A stretch of 64,000 nucleotides of DNA from Paraescarpia echinospica (GCA_020002185.1 CM034537.1:14539905-14603904), one strand, 5' to 3'; shown: positions 33,245-44,357, counted from the stretch's first letter. The notes: generated from the sequence alone by a model not told the origin. Numbers and translations are program-made.

Positions 33245-34060
33245 TTGGTGCACATTGGGAAGTAGAAATGAACTGGAATGTAGTTGTGTACTATGTAGAG
33301 GAATGGTGTACTTTGGGGAGTAGAAGTGTATTGGAAAGTAGTTGTGTACTATGTAGATGAATGGTGTACTTTGGGGAGTAGAAGTGTACTGGAATGTAGT
33401 TGTGTACTATGTAGAGGAATGGTGTACTTTGGGGAGTAGAAGTGTACTGGAATGTAGTTGTGTACTATGTAGAGGAATGGTGTACTTTGGGGAGTAGAAG
33501 TGTGCTGGAATGTAGTTGTGTACTATGTAGAGGAATGGTGTACTTTGGGGAGTAGAAGTGTACAGGAAAGTAGTTGTGTACTATGTAGATGAATGGTGTA
33601 CTTTGTGAAGTAGAAGTGTACTGGAATGTAGTTGTGTACTATGTAGAGGAATGGTGTACTTTGGGGAGTAGAAGTGTACTGGAATGTAGTTGTGTACTAT
33701 GTAGAGGAATGGTGTACTTTGGGGAGTAGAAGTGTACTGGAAAGTAGTTGTGTACTATGTAGATGAATGGTGTACTTTGGGGAGTAGAAGTGTACTGGAA
33801 AGTAGTTGTGTACTATGTAGATGAATGGTGTACTTTGGGGAGTAGAAGTGTACTGGAATGTAGTTGTGTACTATGTAGAGGAATGGTGTACTTTGGGGAG
33901 TAGAAGTGTACTGGAAAGTAGTTGTGTACTATGTAGACGAATGGTGTACTTTGGGGAGTAGAAGTGTACTGGAATGTAGTTGTGTACTATGTAGAGGAAT
34001 GGTGTACTTTGGGGAGTAGAGGTGTACTGGAATGCAGTTGTGTACTATGTAGAGGAACGT
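33245..34060. repeat. 58-bp tandem array
   Basis: About 13-14 copies of a 58-bp unit containing GGTGTACTTTGGGGAGTAGA and GTTGTGTACTATGTAGA. Units differ mainly at GGAATG/GGAAAG and AGAGGA/AGATGA. It shares the GTACT theme with the neighbouring 20-bp array. Confidence 0.96.
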
Positions 34061-35571
34061 TACATATAAAACATTGTGGGGTAGGTGGGGTGCGTTGGAA
34101 AGGAAAGGTCTACTCACCTTCTTGGGAACAGTGATCGTAATGCGCTCACTACATACGACACGAAGCACTCTCTCCCAACGTCCGCTTCAGAGTGATATTA
34201 CAGCGCTACCTGTATTAGCATTATCCCGTGGTAGGCCGTTATAAAAACGTATCCAAAAATAAACGTTGTTTTTCACGCAGCCGTCACGCTCTGTTAATAA
34301 GTTGGCTCAGTCACCAAGTTAACCGTAAGACATAGGCTGGTTTACAAGCTGACCCATTTATAGGCTCACCGTTGCATAATCGTCTAGACGGACCTAACAA
34401 CACACGAAGACTGTCCTTATCAATGACACCTAACGTATGCCACCGACTTATTCAGACATACAAGGAGACAATATTGTCACAACAACCAACTCACGGTGTT
34501 AATATTTTGGTTTCAAACTATAAAAGAACTAATGTGGTGCGTCACATGCAATGGCGCTAGTGTTGGCGCGGGTCATTGCACATTTGTCCTGTCTGACAAA
34601 TGCAATATGGGTTCTTGTGGAAATAAGCATCAGCTTCGCTAAATTGTGTATATCGATATATGAGTGTTACATATCTCTCACAACTCACAATTCGTGCAGG
34701 CAAGAGGCCATTGTACGCAGTGAGCAAAGTCAGGGGGACACACTGAGTCATTAGTTTTTCACCTTACACAGTCAGATTAAATGCAACATAATCTATATTG
34801 CAACTAATCAATAAGGACCGAATTAAGAAAGAGACACTTTGTATCTGCGTGTATGTGTGTGTGTGTGTGGGGGGGGGGTGAGTGTGCGCGCTTGTGTGTG
34901 TAAGTGTGTGTGTGTATGGTTGTGTGTGTGTATGGTTGTGTGTGTGTTTGTGTGATGTGTGTGCGTGCGTGTGTGCGGGCATGTGTGTGTGCGCGCGTGC
35001 ATGAAAATGCTGTAGTGGTAGTCTACATTTCACTGACAATCTACCTCGCTATGTTTTGAACACATAATGAATTTGGTGACCATTCCCGGCCTTCTGGTGT
35101 AGTGAGTTCAATACCAATGGCTGTTCAGCCATTTTGTGTCACCTATATAATAAATAGTAAAGGGTGATTACATGTGGTAAACAAGTTCACTGTATCTTAT
35201 GGAGATATATATGCATACTGTGCAGTGTGTATGATCTAGTTCATTCCTTTGGAGCAGCTATTCATAATATCGAGCATGAGCGTGTAGCGTTGCTCCACTC
35301 ATAAAAAACCCGTGTAATTGTGCCACAATCAAACGCCCACATCATAAACCGATTAGGTTCACTGATTGTGCATAGACACTTTACACTAGCCGACGAGCGT
35401 GTACCAGCGAAGAGAATTCACTAGTACAATACCATATACTGTCATATGACTTACAACCACGACTACCTTTTCAGCAGCTTTGGCTTTGATTTTACAGATG
35501 TCACCGCAGTAGTAATAGAGGTCCCTTACCGGGGATGGTGGCGCGGCGCGGTGGAAGTACCCGTATGTAGA
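34061..35571. other. Mostly featureless DNA with a TG-rich microsatellite
   Basis: A GT-rich simple repeat occupies about 34850-35000. On the minus strand a donor (AAG|GTGAGT) near 34118 follows a short open frame, too little to call an exon. Nothing else was recognised. Confidence 0.5.
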
Positions 35572-35650
35572 TCAAGGTCAAGTACCCGGATGTATGTCAA
35601 GGTCAAAGGTAAAAAAAAAAAACCAAGTACCCGGATGTAGGTCAAGGTCA
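35572..35650 (+). promoter_or_regulatory. Tandem TCAAGGTCA nuclear-receptor half-sites
   Basis: Three exact TCAAGGTCA sites (35572, 35597, 35642) lie in imperfect repeats of AAGTACCCGGATGTAGG. This is the extended half-site bound as a monomer by ERR/NR5A-type receptors. The repeats are framed by GCGGCGC blocks. The match may be an accident of a short tandem repeat. Confidence 0.4.
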
Positions 35651-35659
35651 CGCGGCGCC

Positions 35660-36150
35660 CCTACCGGAATTTTTCGGAACTAAAATAGAACCACATAGCG
35701 GAATTTTTCGGAACTAAAATAGCGCCCCTGGCGGATAGTTGGTGAACTAAAATTATTTCCCACAAAAACTAGAATAGCGCCCCTAACGGATAGTTGGTGA
35801 AATAAATACCCGCAAAAAATAGAACAGCGCCCCTGGCGGATAGTTGGTGAACTAAAATATTTTCCGCAGCGCCCCCTAGCGGAATTTTTAGAGACCAACT
35901 AGTGCCACCTGACGGACAAATTGTTAACTAAATGTTCGAGTACTGCCCAATGTCGTGTCTTAGTTTGAAAAAAATTTGTGAACTAAATTCCCCTGGCGGA
36001 TATGCCGTGAACTACAAGTGGTGCCACCTGGAGGATAAGTTGTGAAGTAAATGTTCGAGTACTGCAAATATTCGTGTCTCTTGCACGCTTGCGTGCAATA
36101 GAGCCCCCTGACGGATACATCACGAACTACAAACATCATCCCCTAGTGGA
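35660..36150. repeat. Degenerate repeats with CTCF-like GCGCCCC(C)TAGCGG motif
   Basis: At least six copies of a GCGCCCCTGGCGGATAGTTGG-type unit (shown as GCGCCCCTGGCGG and GGATAGTTGGTGAACTAAAAT) occur. One exact GCGCCCCCTAGCGGAA is at about 35869, and its reverse strand CCGCTAGGGGGCGC differs from the animal CTCF core at one position. Related motifs recur near 39056 and beside the capsid module (2071, 2110 and the duplicate). Confidence 0.6.
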
Positions 36151-36254
36151 CAAATGTTCGTTCGGTACGACCACGTTACCTTTATGTTCTGTCGAACTGT
36201 TATAAAAGGCCTGCGTCTGTTTTTTTGTGGTCATAATATCTTACATTTTGGAAG

Positions 36255-36653
36255 ATGAACAACATGACTAGTGATGACGTCCGACAAGGGATTTTGCTAC
36301 CGAAGGCGCAGCCTTCTCCGGCTACGGGACCACTCGATCTCTCGACCCCGACAATCAACCCGGACCAACAGCCAACGACCAGTCCAACGATCAGTTCAAC
36401 GACCAGTTCAACGACCAGTTCGACGACCAAACCAATTTCGTCTCTGTCATCAGCTCCGTCAACCGACCGAATCATCAACCTGACATCGTCACCTCCGACG
36501 AAGCGTCAGAAGCTGTTGCCTCGTTATACTTGTTGTATGTGTGGCAGTACCTTCAAGTATAAAGGCAATCGGTCCGCTCATGTGAAGCAGGGCTGCTGTC
36601 AAAGGAAGCAAGATAAACAGCGGCGACGTAAAGAACAACTTGAAGAGATAACA
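36255..36653 (+). CDS. Zinc-finger gene, exon 1 (Polinton-associated)
   Basis: 133 codons ending at a good donor, ACA|GTAAGC, phase 0. Residues 1-85 are Ser/Thr/Pro-rich. Near residues 95-120 there is one zinc finger, C-x2-C-x12-H-x4-C (YTCCMCGSTFKYKGNRSAH), followed by a Lys/Arg/Gln-rich helix. Single fingers of this style occur ahead of DNA-polymerase regions in Polintons, and an exon resembling its exon 2 lies beside a PolB fragment at 60110. A Polinton origin is therefore likely. The precise role is unknown. Confidence 0.55.
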
Positions 36654-36793
36654 GTAAGCTTCAATTTTTCATAGTGTTCAAATGGTATTAATGCTATTTT
36701 GTTAGAACATTTTCAAAAGAACATAATATTATATTTTTTCTTATACATACCAGTTGACCATTCATTACTAAGCTCATCTCGTTACTGTTTCAG

Positions 36794-36967
36794 CGACAAG
36801 AAAAGGAGTGCATCGCTGCTGCTGACAGTGTTTCAACTACCTCTGTGCCACGAAAACGTCGACGGTCACCGACATCTTCAGCATCACCATCTGTCAACCG
36901 GTCATACAACACGTCCATGAACTTTGAACAACTAGTTGGTGAAAGACTGTTTGAATGTTTTTGTTAG
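36794..36967 (+). CDS. Zinc-finger gene, exon 2
   Basis: The acceptor CTGTTTCAG at 36793 joins in phase 0 to exon 1. 57 codons: a helix RQEKECIAAADS, the basic serine patch PRKRRRSPTSSASPS (nuclear-localisation-like), then MNFEQLVGERLFECFC and a stop. The RKRRRSP patch recurs in the exon at 60110. The ending at 36967 may be a truncation, because the other copy continues differently. Confidence 0.5.
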   Translation, partial: RQEKECIAAADSVSTTSVPRKRRRSPTSSASPSVNRSYNTSMNFEQLVGERLFECFC

Positions 36968-37274
36968 ACGCAGGTGTGAAGCTATCCGGCGTGACAGTCG
37001 AACAGTTGTGTAATATCAATACTTGGTTGCAAGAATCTGTTTCGAAACAATGGCGAAACACTATGAAACATATGGTTCTGGCAGTAATGGAGGGTGACCT
37101 GTAAAGAACTTTCTTTTGTCTTGTACACGATTAAACTTTGCAAGACTCTGTATCAATGTCTCTGGTTCTTGTAGTTATGGAGCGCGACATGTAAATACGT
37201 TTGTGTTGTAATAAACTGTGAAAACCTCATCTTGTGTCTTTTTCATAGTGTAATGCAAAGCATATGTTGGGAAC

Positions 37275-37495
37275 CATACTAATAGTCTTACACATCACAA
37301 GTATGTCTGTGTAGTTCAGTACATATATGTTAACCACTTATGTATCTGTGTAGTTCAGTACAGATACGTTAACAAGTTATATCTGTGTGTGTAGTTCAGT
37401 GCAGATACGTTAACCACTTATGTCTGTGTGGTTCAGCACAGATACGTTAACCACTTATGTCTGTGTAGTGCAGTACAGAGATGTTAATGTACTCA
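37275..37495. repeat. Tandem repeat, about 39 bp, TCAGTACAGATACGTTAACC
   Basis: Five or six imperfect units combining CTGTGTAGTTCAGTACAGA and TACGTTAACCACTTATGT. Confidence 0.85.
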
Positions 37496-37584
37496 GACCA
37501 ACTAGTTGGACAAACGAAACAGTATGCTTTGACCAACACGCTGCACAAATTTGTCAATTCGACGTGTTATCGCGTCAAACCCCT

Positions 37585-37895
37585 CAAAAGTGAGGAGGAG
37601 CGAGACTATGACCGAGATATGTCACGAGACTACGGATGACACATCACACGAGACTATGGCCGATATATGTCACGAGACTTCGAATGCCACGTCACACGAG
37701 AGTACCGACGAGACAAGAGACGAGACTATGACCGAGATATGTCACGAGACTACGGATGATATATCACACGAGACTTCGGATGATACGTCACACGAGAGTA
37801 CCGACGAGACAAGAGACGAGACTATGACCGAGATATGTCACGAGACTATGGATGACACATCACACGAGAGTACGGTCTATAGACACGAGTTGTAC
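37585..37895 (+). repeat. 24-bp/120-bp tandem array with open reading frame, first block
   Basis: The base unit CACGAGACTACGGATGACACATCA is 24 bp, given here as CACGAGACTACGG and ATGACACATCA. Five variants form a 120-bp higher unit. Because 24 is a multiple of three, one frame stays open and reads HETTDDTS-type octads. This could be a chance frame over a repeat rather than a protein. Confidence 0.85.
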
Positions 37896-38384
37896 AAACG
37901 AAACACTACACTTTGACCAACACGTGTCACAAATTGAACTCAGATCAACTAGTCACGCAAACGAAACACTACACTTTGACCAACACGTGTCACAAATTGA
38001 ACTCAGATCAACTAGTCACGCACACGAAACACTATGCTTTGACCAATACACTGAACGAATCGATCTATAGACACGAGTTGTACAAAGGAAACACTATGCT
38101 TTGACCAACATGCGGCACGAATTGAACTCAGACCAACTACGAATTGAACTAAGACCAACTAGTTGCGCAAACGAAACAGAAACTTAACCGATTACGCTGC
38201 ACAAATTGAACTCAGACCAACCAGTTGTACAAACGAAACACTATGCTTTGACCAACACGTGTCACGAATTGGACTTAGACCAACTAGTTGGACAAACGAA
38301 ACACTATGCTTTGACCAACACGTGTCACGAAAACGAAACACTATGCTTTGACCAACACGTGTCACGAATTGAACTTAGATCAAC
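37896..38384. repeat. 63-bp tandem array interrupting the 24-bp array
   Basis: Units start CGAAACACTA at 37898, 37961 and 38024 and contain CTTTGACCAACACGTGTCAC and GATCAACTAGT. Later units are shortened or rearranged. An early relative occurs at 37500-37560. Confidence 0.85.
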
Positions 38385-38815
38385 TAGACACATCACACGA
38401 GACTATGACCGAGATATGGCATGAGACTTCGGATGACACGTCACACGAGAGTACCGACGAGACAAGAGTCGAGACTATGACCGAGATATGTCACGAGACT
38501 ACGGATGACACATCACACGAGACTATGGCCGAGATATATCACGAGACTTTGGATGACACGTCACACGAGAGTACCGACGAGACAAGAGACGAGACTATGA
38601 CCGAGATATGTCACGAGACTACGGATGACACATCACACGAGACTATGGTCGAGATATATCACGAGACTTCGGATGACACGTCACAAGAGAGTACCGACGA
38701 GACAAGAGATGAGACTATGACCGAGATATGTCACGAGACTACGGATGACACGAGACTACGGATGGCACATCACACGAGAGTACGGACGAGACAAGAGACG
38801 TATGTTGATAGCGGT
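38385..38815 (+). repeat. 24-bp/120-bp tandem array, second block
   Basis: Same unit as 37585-37895, with three 120-bp higher units and an open frame of about 156 codons (38348-38818). The two blocks flank the 63-bp array. Confidence 0.85.
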
Positions 38816-39020
38816 TAAAAATATCTAATTAGGTTAGATAGAGAAAAAAAGTTGGGGTTAACCTCGCGAAAATTTAAACAACAACCACTAAGGTGGTTGT
38901 TGTATACATTTTCTGAAAATTTTCTGTTTTTGTCCCAGAGGGAAAAAAACATTAAATTTTCGCGAGGTTAACCCCAACTTTTTTTCTCTATCTAACTTAA
39001 TTATATATTTTTAACCGCTA
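38809..39020. mobile_element. Palindromic MITE candidate with nested hairpin
   Basis: Two 69-bp arms (38809-38877 and 38952-39020) are inverted repeats with about two mismatches. The outer ends read TA-GCGGTTAAAAATAT, so TA may be the target duplication, as in Tc1/mariner-type MITEs. The 74-bp centre holds a second perfect hairpin, ACAACAACCAC-TAAG-GTGGTTGTTGT, at 38878-38903. Confidence 0.75.
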
Positions 39021-39084
39021 GCTTGCGCCACCATGTGACGTAGTACTCCGATTATCCGCTAGGGGGCGCTACACCGGAAGTGAC

Positions 39085-40102
39085 GTCGTACCGGAAGTTA
39101 CGGTTTCCTGAACATGAAATATACCACCAGTGAAAATTCTCTTGACCTCGACTTCGCAACCTTTTTAAAGAAACATTCTCTATGCCAAAATTTGTCACAT
39201 TTGATACATTTGAAAGACCGTGTGTATGTTTTAATATCGTGAATATAAGAAGAATGTGTTTCGAAAATATTCAAATTTAAAGTATCGGGGAATTTACAAG
39301 TTGAACGTCTCAGTAAATGACACACTACCAAGTTCTCGTCGTCGTGATGATCTAGTAATTCATAGACAACTATATTGATATAGAAAAGCTTCTCAATGTC
39401 ATAAAGGTTACTTAACTTAAAGCTAGGGAAATGCTTCATAGATGGGGCAACGTTTATGGCCTCTTGATACATGTTGTATAATGCGGCAACATGAGGTTCA
39501 ATATTTTTAATGTTAGCTCCACGACTAAGTGCGAGAGCACGGAAGAAACAAAGATGATCGTGGTAAAGAGGACAGTTGTGTCGGGACCGGTCATAGACCA
39601 ACGAATTTAAACCTTTATTTGTGAAAATATACTCGGGAAGCACTAAACTACCAGTACCTATAGGGTGATCAGGTATGATGTTTATAAAGAAAGTAATGTT
39701 GGGTACCAAATGACATATCCACTGAGAATCGGACCTTTGCATAATAACCCAACTTAAAATATCTTTCTCTTCAAAGGAATTTAAAAACGATTGAAACTCA
39801 TCTGCATTAGTAATTAAAGGGGGCATGTCCAGAAACCTACCCGAAACATTTTTAGAAGAATAAAAATAACGATGTTCTTTTGTTTTCTGGTTATATACAA
39901 TAAACCCAAAGCTTAAGTTAATTTTAAAGGCGGTAGTCTGTTCATCAAAAATGTTCCACAATGTTGGATGTAACGAGGTTGTGTCCGTATATCTTAATCG
40001 AATCTTGTAGGTTGTGTCCGTATATGTTAAATACTTACGTGTTATGACACGTGTAACCCTTGCAACAACACTACAGGCTTCAATGTATCTTACCACTCTC
40101 AA
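39085..40102 (-). pseudogene. PolB: Polinton DNA polymerase B, N-terminal fragment
   Basis: The open minus-strand frame of 334 codons matches the N-terminal region of Polinton protein-primed PolB. Typical blocks are FKINLSFGFI, ITFFINIIPDHPIG, DHLCFFRALAL, INIVVYELLD and a C-x2-C-x-K-x-W finger (CIKCDKFW). Near 39160 the homology moves to another frame (GGIFHV), so there is a frameshift, and it ends near 39085. No exonuclease or polymerase motif is present here. A pair of YTDTT blocks at the N-terminus suggests a small local duplication. The 5' end lies only about 60 bp from a host exon at 40164. Confidence 0.85.
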
Positions 40103-40163
40103 TACCTTTAATTAATTTTTTAGATTCCAAGTATACTTTGTATGCTTTCTTTTGTAATTGCAG

Positions 40164-40329
40164 GCGGTGTGGCGGGAGTTGCGTTGGATCCACAGGCTTC
40201 CGACTTGTATTTAACAAACGTTTACAAAGTGAAAGTAATTAAGTTTGATGGCATTGGCAGGAAACAGTTACTAATACTAGCTGACGATGGTGACTGGCTT
40301 GTCTCAATAACTCTTGACCTAGTAAAAAG
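40164..40329 (+). CDS. YWTD-repeat (LDL-receptor class B) gene, exon a
   Basis: Plus-strand exon with acceptor TTTTGTAATTGCAG and donor AAAAG|GTAACA. It encodes about 55 residues in the beta-propeller style of LDL-receptor class B repeats: GVALDPQASDLYLTN, then KVIKFDGIGRKQLL, then SITLDLVK. The end phase (2) fits the exon at 53605, where the next blade continues. Proteins of this type are cell-surface endocytic or signalling receptors such as the LRP family. Which member this is cannot be told from two exons. The preceding exon lies left and was not found. Confidence 0.75.
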
Positions 40330-40851
40330 GTAACAAGAACAAGAACAATAAGTTTATTTTGACCACAAATATAACAAATGTTGACACAATAAACATATCA
40401 GGTATATACATTTACATAAATAAAATTAATTTACATACATAATAACGTGTATATACAAAAAAAATTGAAACCAGTATAGTAATTAAAAGAATATCACCGT
40501 TTAATTTTATTAAAAATATGGGGTCAGTGGCTCCGATTAAGACATATTGTTGGTATCATAGGAGCCACAGCAGTTATGACAAATATTTGTTTTAAACATA
40601 TGATGTCCTTTAAATTATGTGTCTATCTAAATGTTATAATCGTGTGAATTATATATGGAAGTAATTGTTTTTATAGCGACTGATATAATTAAAATTGTTG
40701 TCCACTAATTAACAATTAACACGCAATGTCTGCTACTTGGGCTACCTGAAATAAATAGCTTTTTTCACAATGACGTCATTTGAAAACGTTTTTATGATTT
40801 CTAAAGTACATTTAAAGGAACGTTTTATCCAAATGTAGCTAAACTGCTCAA
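40330..40851. other. Intron sequence before the candidate transposon
   Basis: AT-rich, no feature recognised. Confidence 0.6.
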
Positions 40852-40858
40852 ATTACGG

Positions 40859-40926
40859 TGTACTGGTCTGGATGGAGGTTCCGGTCTGAGAGTAAGTTCC
40901 GGTTCCGTTTTGCGTATTGCGCATGC
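40859..40926 (+). repeat. Terminal inverted repeat, left
   Basis: Matches the reverse complement of 53353-53420 with two differences. The shared core includes GGTTCCGGTCTGAGAGTAAG. Just inside, GAGCAACGTGACCTCAGGTG is repeated twice (about 40963 and 41038). Confidence 0.85.
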
Positions 40927-41267
40927 TCGCGCAAGCGCAGTATATCAAAATCGACCAACTGTGAGCAACGTGACCTCAGGTGACCGATCAACTTTGACCC
41001 CGTGCCAGAAGTATGCGGCGACTGAGTTACATCGCTGTGAGCAACGTGACCTCAGGTGACCGATCAACTTTGACCCTTGCTCGATGCACTCGGTGACTGA
41101 GATATACAATTAATCATTTTTCGTTTGCTGTAGCGACCGTTACTCCACCGACCTATTTGCCCCCTACGTTGCTGAACAGGATCGTACATCTGCGTGTGAC
41201 CACTGTCTACTGGCACATTAGTTAGTATCAGCTAGTTCACATATCTTTTGTTGAGAAAATACCTGTG

Positions 41268-41415
41268 ATGCAGCGGGAGAAAATAGGAGATGAGTACCGA
41301 CGGTACATGACTTGCATAAGGCATTACCTAGTCACAAAAAAACACTTGGTGTGTGAAAAGCGAATGCGCAATGCCGTTTTGAAAGCTACGCAGCATGGCA
41401 AATATCAAGCAGACG
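41268..41415 (+). CDS. Unrecognised gene in the candidate transposon, exon 1
   Basis: ATG 41268 opens 49 codons rich in Lys, Arg and Tyr (start MQREKIGDEYRRYMTC), ending at donor ACG|GTGAGT. Helical and basic, with no family recognised. It is the first of several splice-bounded frames inside the inverted repeats. The join to exon 43639 needs at least one more exon. A 55-bp candidate at 42556-42610 fits the next exon's phase but not this one. Duplicate at 47652-47799. Confidence 0.35.
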
Positions 41416-43049
41416 GTGAGTAGACAGTCCAGCCCCAGGGCCAGGCTAATAGTCTGTAGCCTAGCGTGTAGTATACTATGCCACAACCCAGTCTATTAAT
41501 ATGGGTTTCTTAAATGATATAGGTGTCAGAATAGGGGCCTATGTTTTTGACAAAAGTATAATTACGAAACGATGGCTGGACTCAATGCCAATGACGTGGC
41601 TATTAATACAACTGCTCTGCAGGCCCACTGTTTATTACCTAGAATGGTTATTTTTCTTATCTTTCTGTGGGTTGTACCTCTTGATTTCCTGAAGCATAAA
41701 TAAATATTCCTTTGACAAAACAGACACCCATGGCAGTCATTACAGGTTTGTGGTTATTTTTTGGCAAATATTAATAAAAATTGCACTCAACCTAAGATGT
41801 CAAATGGCTTCAGTCTTATATGACCAAATGTACTGCTAGTATGTCACTACTTGAAATTAGTTAATTGTGAATTATATTTTGTGAATATTCTTTCAGCTGA
41901 AATTATTAACGCTATTAAACAATCGTTTTACCTAAAAATGTATAGGCTTAGCCTAGGGGCCTACCACTAAAATGTACACCAACCTAAATACCAATGTATT
42001 TGACCATATATAGTGCAATTAATTAATGAAATAGATTAATAAATCATGGACAATCACTCGCTATCAATATTGCAGTTAGCACAGGTACTTACATTGTTAT
42101 TGTCACACTGCACTGTACTGTATTTGTGTATGAATAGTTATATTTCCTTTCTCGGAAGTAGACACAGTGACACATAAGCTTATTGACAGTGTGTGGGAAT
42201 ACTGTTACATGACAGTAAGGAATTTACTAATTAATTGTATCATACTGACTTGGTACTCTTTGTAGTGTTAAATTGTATCAAGTGAATTATGACATTCTCT
42301 GCATAGTTTGCTCAGGCCCTTATCACTAGAATTTAGACCCCTACTGCCCTAGGCTATGGCAGTGCAGCATAGGTAACTTGTGTTGGTAATTTCATCCATC
42401 ATTTATGTAGTAAGCTTTACTGATAATTGTAACAAGTGAACAATACTATTTTGCAGCATCTGCAAATTTTGTAAATGGCCTTTATTAAGTTGTCTGTTTT
42501 TAATTGAAACTTGAAACAGTGGTTTCCTTTTTAACATTGTTTATTTTAAATTAAGAGTACACCTGTAGATGCTAATGTCTCAGTATCTGTTGGTGGTTCA
42601 AATCCGCCAGGTAAATGCACAAACCTTTGTGCACAATTACCCCTGGCATGGGCTTATTGACCGATACATTGCATCTGCGAGTATGATTATGTCGATATTT
42701 AATTAAAATGACTTTCAATGATGCAACAGTTGAAGCATCAGATATAGTCAATTGAAAAAAGATCCAAACAACTGATTTACCCCATACCTTCATTGTCCAC
42801 CTAACAAGATTGCCACACAGAGAATTAACTCTAGATGGCAGGTGGACAAGGAAGCCTTTTGGCTTATTGAGAGCCCAACCCTTTTTATCCAACCCTTCTG
42901 CATCCCGCCCTTCTGAGGTGTGTCGATTGTATGTTTACACATATTAACGCAGCAAACACCCACACAATCAGCAGATAATCTGTTCTATTAATTTACAGTC
43001 CTTTGTGAAAAGTAGAACATTCTTATACCTAATCTACACTCCTCCTTTA

Positions 43050-43345
43050 CTAATATAACTTCATGTCCTCTAGTACTTCTATCCTTCCTGAGAAAAAAGT
43101 ATTTCTATCAATATTTTCATAACCATTCAATATTTTAAACACTTCTATCTCATCTCCTCTCAATCTCCTGGACTCTAGTTTTGTTAAACCATCTTCTTTT
43201 AGGTGTATTTCATAACTAAGATCCCTCAGTTTTTGTATCATTTTAATCGCTCTCCTCTGTACTCTTTGTATAATTTCTATGTCTTTCTTGCGATATGGCC
43301 TCCACGCTTGTATACAATATTCTAATTGAGGCCTGGTGTTGAACT
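43050..43345 (-). mobile_element. LINE fragment, C-terminal part of reverse-transcriptase ORF
   Basis: The minus-strand frame carries LEYCIQAWRPYRKKDI, VQRRAIKMI, LRDLSYEIHL and RRLRGDEIEVFKILNG. This is the conserved tail after the reverse transcriptase of CR1/Jockey-type non-LTR elements. Only about 95 codons remain. Duplicate at 49435-49730. Confidence 0.85.
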
Positions 43346-43638
43346 AAACTGCCAGAAGTCAAAATAATGGAACACCATGTAGAAACTGTAAATAACACAT
43401 TTTATTTAAAATATAATCAAAAATACTAATATATTTGATTATCTGTAAATTATTTAACTATGTTATTTGTAGCTTAGGCTAATAAATGTGTTAATATTAT
43501 ATTATTAAGTTTCGACCACCTGTACATTGTTGAGTGAGTTAGTCTGATTTTGTTCAAGTAACAATGGGTTCAAACTGTGATACCCTTACACTTATGTTTT
43601 TTTACAAGCAGTAATGTGTGTTACTTATTTTTCGCTAG

Positions 43639-43790
43639 GTATGCTTTGCCAACTACCATTGGATCATGCTGCCCATCTGCCACCAGAACCATTGGTTCCT
43701 GCTGGTGGCAAATGCACAGGACAAGACAGTCGCAGTGCTGGACTCACTGCCGCAGGAGACGAGATGAAACAAGTTTGTCGCCCTATGGCA
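43639..43790 (+). CDS. Unrecognised gene in the candidate transposon, internal exon
   Basis: Acceptor TTTTCGCTAG and donor GCA|GTAAGT. About 50 residues, LPLDHAAHLPPEPLVPAGGK and onwards, with two Cys. Its end phase (0) fits the exon at 44240. The duplicate at 50024-50175 changes one Cys codon to Tyr. No family recognised. Confidence 0.35.
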
Positions 43791-44239
43791 GTAAGTGTTA
43801 CCTTCCAACAAACTAGTGTAACCATTCCTACTGCTTGTGTGCACTACAATTACTTTCTTATAGTTTCTAGCCCTATGTTGGTTAACAACTGCTATAACAC
43901 CACTTACTGATTATGTGTGTCTTTACACATGTCCATGTTTTCATTGGTGTAGTAAAACAGTGGAGACAGGGCTTGTTGTCTACTGCAGTGTTCATGGTAA
44001 CAAGCCTTTCAGTCATGTCTGCTGTTGGTTAGTGATATGTTTTATGCAGGAGTATGTAGATTATTTTAACATGTGCCCCTGTAGTCAGATTATACTTTCA
44101 ATACACTTTGCAAATAATTGTTATATCTGGATAGTATGGATATTGTTTCTGCATTCGTAGGTCCGTTATTTTTAAGAGATGCCGGAATTAAGGTGCAAAA
44201 TGACTGATAAATGTGAACGGATTTCTGTCCTTCTTCCAG

Positions 44240-44357
44240 GAAGTAACCGCAAGCGAGAAATGCAAAGCTGGGCTTGCCATTGGAGACATGGACAGCCATA
44301 AACGTAAGATGTGGTCAGCAGGAAGACAGCCACATTTGTGGTGTGTTCACAATGATG
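44240..44357 (+). CDS. Unrecognised gene in the candidate transposon, internal exon
   Basis: Acceptor CTTCTTCCAG and donor GATG|GTGAGC. 39 codons (EVTASEKCKAGLAIGDMDSH and onwards), phase 0 in and phase 1 out. A further acceptor at 44826 leads to the last candidate exon, where two frames are possible: one short and basic with a stop at about 44929, and one long and hydrophobic. Duplicate at 50625-50742. Confidence 0.35.

Noticed and set aside
34117..34185. Minus-strand exon ending at AAG|GTGAGT
   Set aside because: Good donor but only about 20 codons, weak acceptor and no homology.
41501..41692. 63-codon hydrophobic frame (also 47885-48076)
   Set aside because: Could be a small membrane protein, but it has no homology, weak context and an intronic position.
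42556..42610. Exon or tRNA B-box suggested by GGTTCAAATCCGCC
   Set aside because: No matching A-box or tRNA fold. As an exon it fits the downstream phase but not exon 1, so it is mentioned only as a possibility.
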